The position numbers and the translations under genes were made by a program. From Proteiniclasticum ruminis (GTDB taxonomy: Bacteria > Bacillota > Clostridia > Clostridiales > Clostridiaceae): DNA of 64,000 bases. The DNA is taken from assembly GCF_900115135.1 (NCBI RefSeq), contig NZ_FOVK01000004.1:62001-126000 (forward strand). Reading direction: 5' to 3'. Positions 42,997 to 50,316 of this stretch are shown here, one piece after another; the stretch's first letter is position 1; every line of letters starts with the position of its first letter. Under the pieces are notes generated by a model that saw only the letters and a list, made by a program, of their open reading frames with translations, did no database searches and was not told the origin of the DNA.

Positions 42997-43064
42997 TGTA
43001 CAAAAATAATAATACACCCTATTTTGATAATTATATTGACATACCCTATTTTGTACACTATTCT
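42997..43064 (+). promoter_or_regulatory. Resolvase promoter with repeats, candidate res site
   Basis: TTGACA (43036-43041), a 17-base spacer and TATTCT (43059-43064). TGTACAAAA (42997-43005) and TTTTGTACA (43049-43057) are a perfect inverted repeat around it, and ACCCTATTTTG-like words occur twice (about 43015-43026 and 43043-43053). A repeat array next to a resolvase gene is the usual form of a res/operator site. Confidence 0.6.
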
Positions 43065-43093
43065 AAAAGAAAGAAATAAAGGAGCTGGATACT

Positions 43094-43711
43094 ATGGTTT
43101 TTGGTTATATTCGAGTTTCAAGTAAAGAACAAAATGAAGGTAGACAAATCAAGGCACTTAGAGACTATTGCAACGAACTAAAAGAAGAACATATCTACAT
43201 TGATAAACAATCTGGTAAAGACTTTGAGCGCACACAATATCAGGAACTGAAAAAGCTTCTTCGGGCAGAGGATATTGTATTAATCAAAGAACTGGATAGA
43301 CTTGGCAGAAATAAGGATATGATAAAACAAGAACTAAAGGAACTTCAGGATAAAAAAGTAAGAGTTAAAATACTAAACATCCCTACAACACTAATCGATT
43401 TCGATAAGAATCAAGCATGGCTTCTAGATATGGTAAACAACATACTTATAGAAGTACTTGGAGCTATTGCTGAAGAAGAACGCAATAAGATAAGGCAAAG
43501 ACAAGCAGAAGGAATAGCCCTTGCAAAGGAAAAAGGAAAATACAAAGGCAGAGATAAAGGTACTTTTAAAGCAGATCTGAAGAAGTTTTCAAAAATATAC
43601 AAACAGGTAGAAGCTGGGTATATAACGATAAATCAGGCAATAGAGCTTCTTGGATATAAGAGCCGAACATCCTATTACAACATGGCAAAGCAATACGAAG
43701 CAATGGAATAA
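43094..43711 (+). CDS. Serine recombinase (resolvase/invertase family)
   Basis: A 205-residue small serine recombinase. The catalytic serine is Ser9 in YIRVSSKEQ. Arginine-bearing motifs follow (ELDRLGRN near 71-78, then EEERNKIRQRQAEGI). The C-terminal ~45 residues form the helix-turn-helix (GYITINQAIELLGYKSRTSYYNM). Length and motifs match plasmid and ICE resolvases rather than large serine integrases. On the island it could resolve dimers of an excised circle or invert a segment. A repeat-rich promoter lies directly upstream and a terminator downstream, so it is a single-gene unit that is probably self-regulated. Confidence 0.92.
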   Translation: MVFGYIRVSSKEQNEGRQIKALRDYCNELKEEHIYIDKQSGKDFERTQYQELKKLLRAEDIVLIKELDRLGRNKDMIKQELKELQDKKVRVKILNIPTTLIDFDKNQAWLLDMVNNILIEVLGAIAEEERNKIRQRQAEGIALAKEKGKYKGRDKGTFKADLKKFSKIYKQVEAGYITINQAIELLGYKSRTSYYNMAKQYEAME

Positions 43712-43718
43712 GCCCATT

Positions 43719-43746
43719 AAAGAGCTACTTTATAGTAGTTCTTTTT
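43719..43746 (+). terminator. Terminator of the resolvase gene
   Basis: AAAGAGCTACT, a four-base loop and AGTAGTTCTTT, then more T. It starts eight bases past the stop codon. Confidence 0.8.
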
Positions 43747-43935
43747 AATTATTAGTGGGGGATAGTTTCTCAGATGCCAAGAATCTTCTTTTCTCAACTC
43801 ACTGGAAGCTGGTACATCCACACAGAAATAATTTATAAAAAAAAACCTGTTGACAACGAACTAATATGTTTTATATATTTGCACGAAAATTATTATATAA
43901 TATAATAGATGATATATTACTTAAAAGGAGAAATC

Positions 43936-45171
43936 ATGGCAAAGAAAAAAGAAGCAAACTATGGAATACTAGCAGTAGGTCAAGTATATAAGGGTTACGC
44001 TGAACTATGTAGAAAACTCGGAGTACCCGTACGCCAATCTAGTTCAGGTAGCCAAATAGCACAATTCAATGAATGGGCAAGGTATTTTGAATTTGAAGAA
44101 TACAAAATTGAAGGTCGTAAACGCAATGGCATTATAATAACCAAAGTGTATGATACTCCACTTTTATCATCTATGAAAAACACTAAATACGCGGACATTA
44201 TAAGATCAATAATACTAACTATGCTCTATGAAAGTGATGATGGTTGCATAAGATGGACTACTAACCAAAGGTTACTTGGAACTGGTCTTATTAATGAAAA
44301 CTACAATAGAGTTCAATATTTAAAGGATGAAGAAAAGAGGAGCTTTCTTAAAGAGAACCATATCTCTTTAAGAACATTCAGTGACTTCTTTGATAGAAAT
44401 AAGAATGTGTTTAGAGGCTATTTTAATACAGCTTATAAGTTTCTTGAACAAGACAAAATTATCAATCCTATATTAATATTGTATGTAGTAAAATTCAAAG
44501 ACTCTGCTGAACATCATTTCCTAGAAAAAGATGATGCTCTAAATGGTAACCTTGATGATATTAGGAGTTCCTTACTTAAAAACAAGTATAAAGTTAGGAA
44601 TGAATGGATGCTAAGTGAACTCCGAAAAGTAGAGTTTTTCTCTGACTTAAATAATGCACTAAAAGAAATCAATTATCCTATCTCATCAGATATTGAATTT
44701 GTTTATCAATATAACTTGATTGAAGCCATCAATAAAAACGAGATACCTTATAAAACTGAACTTATTAATATTGATGAAGCAACGAAAGAACTTAATATGA
44801 AACATGTTGATGAAATTATTAAGCAGGCAAAAGCTGATTCGGAAGACAAAAATAACTTCATAGCAAAAGAAAAATATGATGAAATTATTCGTATAATGAA
44901 AGAAGATGAAGATACTTATAAAAGCATGAATGAAGAAAAGTTCTGGAAAAAGTACTTTGAAAAAGTTCCAGATACAGAAGTTTTCGATCTCAAGCATGTT
45001 CTATTTGATGAAGATAAACTTGAAGAATTTTTAAAACGAATGAGACAGATAGGAATAAAATCAACAAAGACAATTGAAGAAGAGCTAATGCCAAATGCAA
45101 ATAAAGCAAGACCAGAGTATTTTGAAGAAATTCAAAAGCTAGTAGATAAGGTTATACGATTAGATGAATAA
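43936..45171 (+). CDS. Phage/plasmid-type hypothetical protein
   Basis: A 411-residue protein. The first ~80 residues (LAVGQVYKGYAELCRKLGV, SGSQIAQFNEWARYFEFEEYKIEGRKRNGIIITKVYD in two parts) resemble a small domain often found in phage and plasmid proteins of Firmicutes that are annotated hypothetical. The middle has SLRTFSDFFDRNKNVFRGYFNTAYKFLEQ in part, suggesting a helical DNA-binding region. The C-terminal ~130 residues are charged and likely coiled. A replication or maintenance role fits the context but is not shown. The start is the ATG five bases after AAAGGAG; a further ATG nine codons upstream lacks a site. Promoter-like TTGCAC/TATAAT and TTGACA elements lie in the preceding 90 bp. 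Confidence 0.65.
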   Translation: MAKKKEANYGILAVGQVYKGYAELCRKLGVPVRQSSSGSQIAQFNEWARYFEFEEYKIEGRKRNGIIITKVYDTPLLSSMKNTKYADIIRSIILTMLYESDDGCIRWTTNQRLLGTGLINENYNRVQYLKDEEKRSFLKENHISLRTFSDFFDRNKNVFRGYFNTAYKFLEQDKIINPILILYVVKFKDSAEHHFLEKDDALNGNLDDIRSSLLKNKYKVRNEWMLSELRKVEFFSDLNNALKEINYPISSDIEFVYQYNLIEAINKNEIPYKTELINIDEATKELNMKHVDEIIKQAKADSEDKNNFIAKEKYDEIIRIMKEDEDTYKSMNEEKFWKKYFEKVPDTEVFDLKHVLFDEDKLEEFLKRMRQIGIKSTKTIEEELMPNANKARPEYFEEIQKLVDKVIRLDE

Positions 45172-45859
45172 TAGCCCTTTGTGAGTGTTACTTAAGCTCG
45201 CTTCGCTCGTTTATCCCTTTCAGGGATTGCTCCGCGCTTCGCTTGGTTGCCCCTATCGGGGCATACAAATAACACTAACAAAAACACCCTGAATCATACA
45301 CATATAAATATAATAAATATATATGTGCTTGAATTAGGGTGTTTTTGAATCTAATATATTTTTTATTTCCTCAAATTTAGCTATATAAACAATTTTTACC
45401 ATTATTAACGAACTCCAACATAAGTATTAATACTTTTGACATGGAGCGAAGCGGAATGTCAACACCGAGGAGCGTAGCGACGCTGGTAAGCTTTTGTGTT
45501 TGAAAAGACAATAATATTAATACTAAAATATATAACAAAGAAACGCTCCATGTCGTTTCTAAGCATATATAAGCGATTTCAGGCGTTATGATTGTATTCT
45601 AAGAATATCACATTCTTTCCATCAAAAACTTCTACAGCGCTTGGAATTGAGCTGTAGAATGGACATGCACACACACATCTAAAGTCACAAAAACATGAAT
45701 TTGCTATGTCTTGATTGGAGTTTCATGAGTAAAATGAGAATAAGGTGGAATATACTTAATTAACATAAATACTCTATTTTATCTTAATCTTCTTTCTTGA
45801 TACAAATCACTCTAGATGTTAATATGTATATGTATTTATCAATCTAAGGGGGTAATTAA
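45172..45859. other. Structured non-coding region of the island
   Basis: 688 bp without a gene but dense in structure. AGTGTTA...TAACACT (45184-45276) encloses hairpins at 45213-45227 and 45248-45263. A two-tier hairpin spans 45280-45346 (AAAAACACCCT/AGGGTGTTTTT), also a terminator. Then a perfect palindrome AAGTATTAATACTT (45422-45435), the hairpin TTGACAT/ATGTCAA (45436-45462) with GCGAAGCG in its loop, and AGCGT-AGCG-ACGCT (about 45471-45484). GACATGGAGCG (45438-45448) recurs inverted at 45544-45554, and TTCTACAGC/GCTGTAGAA spans 45630-45659. GCGAAGCG-like words occur four times. Candidates are an origin of replication or transfer, or a structured RNA. Confidence 0.6.
45280..45346. terminator. 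Long two-tier hairpin terminator
   Basis: AAAAACACCCT (45280-45290) pairs with AGGGTGTTTTT (45336-45346), with an inner ACACATATA/TATATGTG stem. It ends the preceding gene and is symmetrical enough to work both ways. Confidence 0.7.
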
Positions 45860-46237
45860 ATGTCTCAACCAAATTCATCAATTAATTGTTATAAATGTGG
45901 AGATCCAATCAACTCATCAGTAAAATTCAAGATTCATGGAAATGAGTATTGTTCTGCTTGCTTTAACAATGAGACTTCAAACTCCGATTCAAATACTATC
46001 ACATCAGCAACTGTCGCTTCTTATAGCACTCATAAAAACAAATACTCTAAGTATCTTGGTGTTATTGCTATTATTGAACTTATTTCAAGCATCTTTTTAG
46101 GATTTTATATATGGGTAGAGTTTAATTTTGGCTTAGGATTTGCAATTATATTCCAAGGAATCGTATTCTTTATACTTCTCTCAGCGCTAGAAATAATGGC
46201 TGAAGATATTGCACATATTAGAAATAATCAACACTAA
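45860..46237 (+). CDS. Zinc-ribbon membrane protein of unknown function
   Basis: A 125-residue protein. Residues ~10-35 hold a four-cysteine ribbon (CYKCGDPINSS and YCSACF, i.e. C-x2-C and C-x2-C). A polar linker follows, then two hydrophobic segments (about 66-88 and 90-112) and a short charged tail. A GGGGG-type ribosome site precedes the ATG. No family is recognised beyond the ribbon. It is followed 39 bases later by another membrane protein gene with its own AGGAGG site, and the two are surely one unit. The upstream 690-bp structured region may carry its promoter. Confidence 0.65.
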   Translation: MSQPNSSINCYKCGDPINSSVKFKIHGNEYCSACFNNETSNSDSNTITSATVASYSTHKNKYSKYLGVIAIIELISSIFLGFYIWVEFNFGLGFAIIFQGIVFFILLSALEIMAEDIAHIRNNQH

Positions 46238-46276
46238 CTACTTATTGAACTGTAGCATAATAAATTAGGAGGAATA

Positions 46277-47011
46277 ATGGATAGCTTAATTCAGGTTATT
46301 ACCAATATGAATAATAGAACTCGAAATCGAGCTGTGATTATTATCACTGCATTGATAATTCCTTCCATAACATATTTCACCTTAAATTTCCCACAGCAAA
46401 TGTACTCAAGTGACCTTATAAAAGTGCTTGTAATGGGTGTTTGCATAAACTTTTTTACAGTGTGTATCTCTCTTACTTTGCATTTCATCAAGTTTATGAT
46501 AGTTGCTGACAAGACTGTGTCCTCATTAAAATCCACATCAAATACTCTTTCAAATATTATAGTAGACTTAAGAGAGCGTAATTCGAAGCAGCACACAACA
46601 TTGAAAGATGTTCGCATATCACTCGAGAAAGAAATTCAAAATGAGGACGAGATTTCAATTAATGACGAAATGATATCAAAGGTTGAAGATGATATTAATA
46701 AATCAGATATCATCTTAAAATCGACCGAAAACTTGCAGAATGAGCTTATCAGCTACTTAAATGATTTATTAGATCCATTAAGATTCCTGAGTGAATCTTC
46801 ATTAATAACCATAGTACAAGTTCTATTATGTTGTCTAATAAACATTATTACATCTCAAAATATAGACTTTAGTATACGAGGTGTATTGTGGAACGTATTT
46901 CAATACATATCATTCTATTATTTAATAGCTACATTTTATGAGTGCTTTAATAAAGATTTCCGGCTTAAAAATATTGAAGAAAAGTTAGAAGAGCTCAACA
47001 ATCTCCACTGA
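46277..47011 (+). CDS. Four-helix membrane protein with cytoplasmic coiled coil
   Basis: A 244-residue protein with two N-terminal membrane segments (about 19-38 and 47-75), a long charged helical middle (about 80-160, rich in Lys/Glu and Ser), and two more hydrophobic segments (about 172-192 and 200-222), ending in a helix EEKLEELNNLH. I know no family with this pattern. It lies directly behind the zinc-ribbon membrane protein on the island and is followed by a terminator, so the two form a self-contained pair that might assemble in the membrane. Confidence 0.6.
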   Translation: MDSLIQVITNMNNRTRNRAVIIITALIIPSITYFTLNFPQQMYSSDLIKVLVMGVCINFFTVCISLTLHFIKFMIVADKTVSSLKSTSNTLSNIIVDLRERNSKQHTTLKDVRISLEKEIQNEDEISINDEMISKVEDDINKSDIILKSTENLQNELISYLNDLLDPLRFLSESSLITIVQVLLCCLINIITSQNIDFSIRGVLWNVFQYISFYYLIATFYECFNKDFRLKNIEEKLEELNNLH

Positions 47012-47058
47012 ATAATAGCTAGACATACAAAGCTTTCAAATTTGAATTTAATAACTCA

Positions 47059-47092
47059 AAAGCGACCATGATAGAAATCATGGTCGCTTTGT
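47059..47092. terminator. Bidirectional terminator
   Basis: AAAGCGACCATGAT pairs with ATCATGGTCGCTTT across a four-base loop, 48 bases after the membrane-protein stop. It separates this unit from the converging nuclease operon. Confidence 0.85.
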
Positions 47093-47232
47093 TTATAATC
47101 GTTCTTTCCAATATCTTTGGTAATACTAAAATATTGACCAGTTTTCGATATTTGGGATAAACAACTCTATGGATCCAGTATCTATATTTACTTAATGCAA
47201 AATGTGTAAACTGAGAAAATTAAATGATGAGC

Positions 47233-48474
47233 TTATAAGTTGATGTCTTTAATTAAGTATTTGATTTTCTCAGAATCAGTGATATTGTTTATTTGAATAT
47301 CAATGAATTCAGTTTCAATTATCTTTACATACCCTTCAAAGACCATTCCTCTATCAACTTGTTGTTTTAACAGAAAACTCCAAAGCTCTTCTATTATTCC
47401 AATTAACCTATCATCAGAAGAAGTAACTACGAACTTGCTTCTTCTAGTTCTCTTGTCTTGTTGCTCAATAATTTTAATTTTCATTTTCACAGTTAACCAA
47501 TCAAGTGAATCGGAAAGGTTCTTTTTATCAATTTTAATGTTGTATTTATTCGAGTTTTTGCTTCGTTTCGTCCACCCATCTAATGCTGGTAATAGTTGGT
47601 CTAAATGATACATATCTAATTCATCAAAGGTTATAAGCTTAAAATCCGGATACTGCTCTATAAAAGTAGAACATTTATATAAACTTTTATCATCCCATGC
47701 TCCCTTAACTTCTATGAAGCAATTATCACCTAACTCGAAATCAGGTGTGTACATATTCGATAGTCTGAAAGCGTCATTCTCTTTACTCGGATTTATTACA
47801 TAATGTTTTTTTTCATATTCCCAACTTATGCCATATTCATTTAGTATCGCTACCATATTTCTTTCTAGTTTTGACCTAAGAGCTATTTTGAGTTCTGGAT
47901 AATAAATTGGGAGTGTTTTTTGATATTCTATTAATCCAAAACTACGTGCCGAAATGATTCCATCACCATCGTTTATTATGTAACAGATAGCATGATCAAT
48001 TAAGTCAAATGGCTTCTTTATTGAAATACCTCTAGACGATATAAAGAAGCCTTTTAATGGTGTTAAGTCCATCACGGTAATAGGTACATAATTTTCATGA
48101 AATTTAAAATTTAAGTTATAAAATTCATAAATATAATGACTTACTCCATTTTCATCCTTATACTTGTCTGTCAAAGAACTTTCAATCTCATCCAAAATAG
48201 GAAAATAACTTTGATCAATATATTTAAAAGATAAAATAATAATTATATTGTTTGATTTATCTGGATCCATTTCATATAATCTTTCGAAATTAATAATTTC
48301 TCTTGGAAGATAATCTAAGTTCTCATATAGCTCTCTGATTTTATTAGTAACTAGAATCGCAGATTCTTTTTTACTTATATCTCCTTTAAGAATCTTTTTA
48401 TTAATTTTATCTTGAAATCTACTGTATTTATCATAAGAATTATCATGCTTCACTCTACCAATAACCATTCTCAT
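47233..48474 (-). CDS. PD-(D/E)XK nuclease-like protein (TnsA/VSR-like core)
   Basis: A 413-residue protein whose central part is a PD-(D/E)XK nuclease core: Glu204 in SKLERNMVAILNEYGI, PD at 244-245 in YTPDFELGD, and Glu255-x-Lys257 in FIEVKG. This order and the surrounding strands resemble TnsA and very-short-patch-like endonucleases. The N-terminal ~190 residues and the C-terminal ~120 match nothing I know. It is the last gene of a packed minus-strand set with an XRE regulator (21 bases upstream) and a ~69-residue protein, next to the integrase. No methylase is present, so it is not a classical restriction system. A GGGGGGG run lies eight bases before the ATG. Confidence 0.7.
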   Translation of the reverse strand: MRMVIGRVKHDNSYDKYSRFQDKINKKILKGDISKKESAILVTNKIRELYENLDYLPREIINFERLYEMDPDKSNNIIIILSFKYIDQSYFPILDEIESSLTDKYKDENGVSHYIYEFYNLNFKFHENYVPITVMDLTPLKGFFISSRGISIKKPFDLIDHAICYIINDGDGIISARSFGLIEYQKTLPIYYPELKIALRSKLERNMVAILNEYGISWEYEKKHYVINPSKENDAFRLSNMYTPDFELGDNCFIEVKGAWDDKSLYKCSTFIEQYPDFKLITFDELDMYHLDQLLPALDGWTKRSKNSNKYNIKIDKKNLSDSLDWLTVKMKIKIIEQQDKRTRRSKFVVTSSDDRLIGIIEELWSFLLKQQVDRGMVFEGYVKIIETEFIDIQINNITDSEKIKYLIKDINL

Positions 48475-48495
48475 TTCTAATCCCCCCCATATTCA

Positions 48496-48726
48496 TCAAT
48501 ATTTTCTGTCTAAAATCCTAAACTCCAAATTCAGTTTATTACATAGTATGATTATAGTCTTCAATGAAGGCATTGTTTTCCCCACTTCAATATCACTCAA
48601 ATAGGTATTGCTTTTACCTAATATACTCCCTAACTCTTTTTGTGTTAATCCAAGATACTTTCTTCGACTCCTTATTATTTGCCCAATATCCTGGATACTA
48701 TCAATGTTAATATCAATTCTGTTCAT
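48496..48726 (-). CDS. Small XRE-family regulator
   Basis: A 76-residue Cro/CI-type helix-turn-helix protein. IGQIIRSRRKYLGLTQKELGSILGKSNTYLSDIEVGK covers helices 1-4, with LTQKELGSILG and SNTYLSDIEVG as the two key helices. HipB- and antitoxin-type regulators have this size. The start is the ATG with GGAGAG upstream, giving a 14-base overlap with the preceding gene. It most likely represses its own operon, which includes the nuclease. Confidence 0.85.
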   Translation of the reverse strand: MNRIDINIDSIQDIGQIIRSRRKYLGLTQKELGSILGKSNTYLSDIEVGKTMPSLKTIIILCNKLNLEFRILDRKY

Positions 48727-48922
48727 CAAACTCTCCATTATACTTATGCTTATCTAATACATCTCTAAGATAAGTAATTAGATTTTCAACTTCAGCAGGT
48801 TCTAGCATCTCTTGGATTGTTTTCTCGAATGGATCTGTAATGGTCAAAGCTAATTGCCCATAGTCACAGCTTGGTGTTAATTCGATTTTGATATTGTCTA
48901 AAGATAAACTCTTGTTACTCAT
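48713..48922 (-). CDS. Small acidic protein heading the nuclease operon
   Basis: A 69-residue protein: a polar N-terminus, a strand-like IELTPSCDYGQLALTITD, then helices with MLEPAEVENLITYLRDVLDKH. I do not recognise a family. It overlaps the XRE gene and so is translationally linked to it and the nuclease. Its size, acidity and position would suit an antitoxin, an immunity protein or a nuclease cofactor. The start is the second ATG, as no ribosome site precedes the one 11 codons upstream; AAGAG lies eight bases ahead. Confidence 0.55.
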   Translation of the reverse strand: MSNKSLSLDNIKIELTPSCDYGQLALTITDPFEKTIQEMLEPAEVENLITYLRDVLDKHKYNGEFDEQN

Positions 48923-49030
48923 TATTATTACTCTTAATATATAATTTATTTTCATTTTGTAATTTTTATTTTTACTCTAGTATATCATTTTTCCCTTGAA
49001 TGGGAAGTGTATTTAAGTATTCAATTATTA

Positions 49031-50008
49031 CTACTCATCCTTACTCCTTATATTTGACCTTTTTTTGAAGTTTGATTGCTTGTTTTTCATTTTAGGTGCA
49101 ATCGAATCGATAATCTCGACGAGAGAACTCGTATTATTATGATAATATCGATTGAGTTCCTTAAAAGTAGAATGCCCTGTAATACTTTTAAGAATAATAG
49201 GAGATACATTTTTTAGTACACTATTTGTGATGAATGTATGCCTATGTATATGTATTCCTTGTTTTCTAACCCCTCTCTCTTTAGCGTAATTAGAAACTGA
49301 TTTTTGTAGAGTTGTACTGCTCATCATGTCTCCATATACAGTTGGGAACAAGTAATCCTCAACTTCCCCCTCTCTATATTGCATGTATTCAGATAATATT
49401 ACAGCAAGTGAGTTGCTAATTGGTAAATATCTTGCTTTCTTGTTTTTTGTATGATTACACACAATTGTTCTTCCAATAATGTCAACATTTTTAACTCTTA
49501 AATTTCTAAGTTCACTAGCACGAATTCCAGTACTGGCAAGAACCCAAATAATAACATATGTCCTGATAGTAACAAAATCTGTCTTTTTTGGACTCTCTAA
49601 TAGCATTTTTAATTCTTCATCAGTTAATACTTCTTTTATTTTCTCTTGCCCTTTAACTCGAGGAATCATAAAACCATGTTTTATATACCCTTTTTTGATA
49701 CAAAATTTTATTATTGGACTAATATTTTGTAGATAACTGTTTATTGATACTGCTCTTATGTTTTTATTATGCAAGTACAAAATATACTTATTCAAAGTCT
49801 CTTCATTTATTTCGCTACATTTCACATTTCCGCCTAAAAAGTTAAGAAAGTACTTCTTATGATGATTATACGTTCTTATTGTTTCTTCAGATCTTCCTAT
49901 TATTTTGAGGTTATTAATATACTCCTCATGTGCTTCATCAAATGATTTATTTGGCATTTGATTTGTAGATTTAAATAGTTGGTTTCCTTTTGATACTCCT
50001 TTTTTCAT
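49031..50008 (-). CDS. Tyrosine recombinase / island integrase
   Basis: A 325-residue XerC/D-like integrase. Residues ~20-110 are the SAM-like core-binding domain. The catalytic residues are Arg163 (STGIRASELRNLR), a lysine near 190, His253-x-x-Arg256 (GIHIHRHTF), His279 (TGHSTF) and nucleophile Tyr288 (NRYYHN). It lies 131 bases from the 3' end of guaA, the place where integrases of guaA-targeting islands are found. It should catalyse insertion and excision between the two guaA-end repeats. AGGGAG is nine bases ahead of the ATG. Confidence 0.93.
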   Translation of the reverse strand: MKKGVSKGNQLFKSTNQMPNKSFDEAHEEYINNLKIIGRSEETIRTYNHHKKYFLNFLGGNVKCSEINEETLNKYILYLHNKNIRAVSINSYLQNISPIIKFCIKKGYIKHGFMIPRVKGQEKIKEVLTDEELKMLLESPKKTDFVTIRTYVIIWVLASTGIRASELRNLRVKNVDIIGRTIVCNHTKNKKARYLPISNSLAVILSEYMQYREGEVEDYLFPTVYGDMMSSTTLQKSVSNYAKERGVRKQGIHIHRHTFITNSVLKNVSPIILKSITGHSTFKELNRYYHNNTSSLVEIIDSIAPKMKNKQSNFKKRSNIRSKDE

Positions 50009-50042
50009 TATCTAAACTCCCTTCTTTTCTTTGAAGAATACT

Positions 50043-50088
50043 AAAAAAAGCACCTATGATATCCTCATTATCGAAAAATATCATAGGT
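50043..50088 (-). terminator. Element-supplied guaA terminator
   Basis: ACCTATGATAT pairs with ATATCATAGGT and is followed on the minus strand by a run of seven T (with one C). It is inside the island, between guaA and the integrase, and replaces the original guaA terminator. Confidence 0.8.
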
Positions 50089-50139
50089 ACTCAGCTAAAG
50101 CTGTATTCTTTTAAAAATCAAGGATTTTCAATAGTTTTC

Positions 50140-50316
50140 TTATTCCCACTCTATGGTTGAAGGTGGCTTGGAGGTTACATCATACACGATTCTATTGACC
50201 CCAGGCACTTCATTAACGATTCTTCGGGAAACAATATCCAGCACCTCATAAGGGATTCTGGACCACTCGGAAGTCATCCCGTCTGTGGACTGCACTGCTC
50301 TTAGGGCAATGAGATG
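50140..50316 (-). repeat. Right guaA-end repeat (attachment region)
   Basis: The last ~58 codons of the intact guaA, matching 41612-41788. The perfect shared tract at the very end (TTATTCCCACTCTATGGTTG and onward for 44 bases) is the likely crossover zone for the integrase. Confidence 0.85.

Noticed and set aside
45438-45554. CRISPR-like repeat array
   Set aside because: The GCGAAGCG words and inverted repeats are few, unequally spaced and partly inverted, with no uniform spacers.
45172-45859. Retron-type RNA
   Set aside because: The hairpins suggested it, but no reverse transcriptase is encoded on the island or elsewhere in the window.
48713-48955. Longer start for the small protein of the nuclease operon
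   Set aside because: The first ATG has no ribosome site; the one 11 codons later has AAGAG at a workable distance.
41612-50316. Integrative conjugative element
   Set aside because: No relaxase, coupling protein or type IV secretion gene is seen; the element is better called a genomic island that may be mobilised by others.
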